Positions 5,738-6,832 of a stretch of DNA of 6,832 bases are shown piece after piece; within the stretch, counting starts at the first letter, position 1; each line of letters opens with the position of its first letter. Position numbers and translations under genes: made by a program. Location: contig URNY01000138.1 in NCBI GenBank assembly GCA_900549375.1, forward strand, positions 1 to 6,832, given 5' to 3'. The notes beneath the pieces are model-generated. The model worked only from the letters and a program-made list of their open reading frames with translations, had not been told where the DNA came from and did no database searches. Origin of the DNA: an uncultured Bacteroidales bacterium. GTDB lineage: Bacteria; Bacteroidota; Bacteroidia; Bacteroidales; Muribaculaceae.

Positions 5738-6832
5738 TCAACGATGATACGATAGTGGCGGTCTCCACCGCGCCCGGAACGGGCGGAATTGCCGTGATTA
5801 GGCTTTCGGGACATGATGCTTTCGAAATACTCTCCAAATGCTGGCGTGGAAAAGATCCGCGCGAGATGGTGACGCATACTGCACATCTTGGCGAAATTAT
5901 CGATCCGGAGGGGGAGACGCTCGACCAGTCGGTGGTGACGGTTTTCAAGGCTCCGCGCTCGTTCACGGGCGAGGATGTGGCGGAGATATCCTGCCACGGC
6001 TCGCGGTGGATACAGCGTGAGATCGTTAACCGCCTCATAGAATGCGGTGCCCGACCAGCAGAATCCGGAGAGTTCACCCGCCGAGCCTTCATGAACGGCA
6101 AGATGGACCTTGCGCAGGCTGAGGGGGTAGCCGACCTTATCGCGTCGAACTCCCGCAGCGCCCATGCCCTCGCCATAAAACAGACCGACGGACGATTCAC
6201 CGGATATCTCGAGACACTACGCGGTCAGCTTGTGGATTTCGCTTCGCTGCTTGAACTCGAGCTCGACTTCTCGGAAGAGGAGGTTGAGTTTGCCGACCGG
6301 AAACAGTTGCGCGAGCTTGCCGACCGCACTCTCCGGCTGATGGAACGTCTGGCGAACTCCTACCGCACGGGTAAAGCTTTGAAAGAGGGTGTCCCCGTAG
6401 TGATAGCCGGAGCTCCGAATTCCGGTAAATCGACGTTGCTCAACGCCCTTCTCGATGAAGATAAAGCGATAGTGAGCGACATACCCGGCACAACACGCGA
6501 TATCATTGAGGATACCTGCGAAATTGACGGAATCTTGTTCCGTTTTGTCGACACGGCCGGTCTGCGCGATACCGCCGACCGCATCGAACGCATAGGGATA
6601 GACCGCGCCGAAGCGCGTCTGGAGAGGGCGCACATAGTGCTTTGGCTTGTAGATGCTTCAGATAATGGATCGTTCGAATCATCGTTTGACGATATTCGGA
6701 AGAGAATCGCCATATTGCCTGAGGCATCACATCTGATACTTCTAAACAAGACGGATCTGCCAATGGAAATATCCGACGAAGATTTGCGGCAGCCGGCTGA
6801 GAAGGGAGGGGCAGATCCGACGGATAGAATCG
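5734..6832 (+). CDS. mnmE: tRNA modification GTPase MnmE, 3' end beyond window
   Basis: MnmE (TrmE) works with MnmG to add the carboxymethylaminomethyl group to U34 of certain tRNAs in the cytoplasm. The 366 visible residues cover the N-terminal formyl-tetrahydrofolate-binding domain (NDDTIVAVSTAPGTGGIAVI at 3-22, SFTGEDVAEISCHG at 76-89, EFTRRAFMNGKMDLAQAE at 113-130), the start of the helical domain, and most of the inserted G domain: G1 GAPNSGKS at 226-233, G2 GTTRD at 252-256, G3 DTAG at 273-276 and G4 NKTD at 338-341. The rest of the G domain, the helical C-terminus and the terminal catalytic Cys motif lie outside the window. The ATG at 5734 overlaps the upstream TGA as ATGA and gives an N-terminus aligning with E. 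coli MnmE. An in-frame ATG at 5722 is an alternative. Cotranscription and translational coupling with the nuclease homologue are likely. Confidence 0.97.
   Translation, partial: MINDDTIVAVSTAPGTGGIAVIRLSGHDAFEILSKCWRGKDPREMVTHTAHLGEIIDPEGETLDQSVVTVFKAPRSFTGEDVAEISCHGSRWIQREIVNRLIECGARPAESGEFTRRAFMNGKMDLAQAEGVADLIASNSRSAHALAIKQTDGRFTGYLETLRGQLVDFASLLELELDFSEEEVEFADRKQLRELADRTLRLMERLANSYRTGKALKEGVPVVIAGAPNSGKSTLLNALLDEDKAIVSDIPGTTRDIIEDTCEIDGILFRFVDTAGLRDTADRIERIGIDRAEARLERAHIVLWLVDASDNGSFESSFDDIRKRIAILPEASHLILLNKTDLPMEISDEDLRQPAEKGGADPTDRI

Noticed and set aside
5653..6200. Overlapping minus-strand open frames opposite the start of mnmE
   Set aside because: They lie across the highly conserved N-terminal domain of MnmE and show no independent domain or start context.

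Overview
The window looks like chromosomal core DNA from a member of the Bacteroidales, possibly a Muribaculaceae-like gut bacterium. This is an inference. It rests on the sequence types of the proteins (MiaA with a VTALPT segment, YitT with a DUF2179 tail, a small outer-membrane barrel ending in Phe, an NUC1-type nuclease beside mnmE), on several TAnnTTTG boxes matching the Bacteroidetes -7 promoter element, and on start codons without Shine-Dalgarno sequences. I found no tRNA, rRNA, CRISPR array, insertion sequence or phage gene.

Layout from left to right. The 3' end of an unrecognised + strand gene (to 221) is followed by a GNAT acetyltransferase (254-796, +) that ends at a strong hairpin terminator (821-861). 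A small outer-membrane beta-barrel protein (885-1595, -) lies divergent from a YitT-family membrane protein (1697-2707, +), with back-to-back -7 boxes between them. The yitT-like gene converges on miaA (2674-3543, -), and the two coding regions overlap tail to tail by 34 bp. Upstream of miaA, 29 bp away on the same strand, is pepT (3573-4793, -), so transcription probably runs pepT to miaA. Divergent from pepT is a membrane-anchored DNA/RNA non-specific endonuclease homologue (4907-5737, +). Its stop codon overlaps the start of mnmE (5734 to the right edge, +) in an ATGA arrangement, so the two are probably cotranscribed.

Most genes are housekeeping. MiaA prenylates A37 and MnmE modifies U34 of tRNA anticodon loops. 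PepT is a cytoplasmic tripeptidase. The acetyltransferase, YitT-like and barrel proteins have no assigned substrate here.

The most striking observation is in the nuclease homologue. The family's catalytic DRGH motif, with the residues that normally follow it, is absent. The sequence reads SGY-ADQKWS where relatives read roughly SGY-DRGHMAPA-ADxKWS. This looks like a clean in-frame loss of about eight codons, while the metal-ligand Asn and the downstream Glu/Arg are kept. The protein is therefore either a catalytically dead relative, a recent mutant allele or an artefact. I saw no wholly novel multi-gene system in the window.
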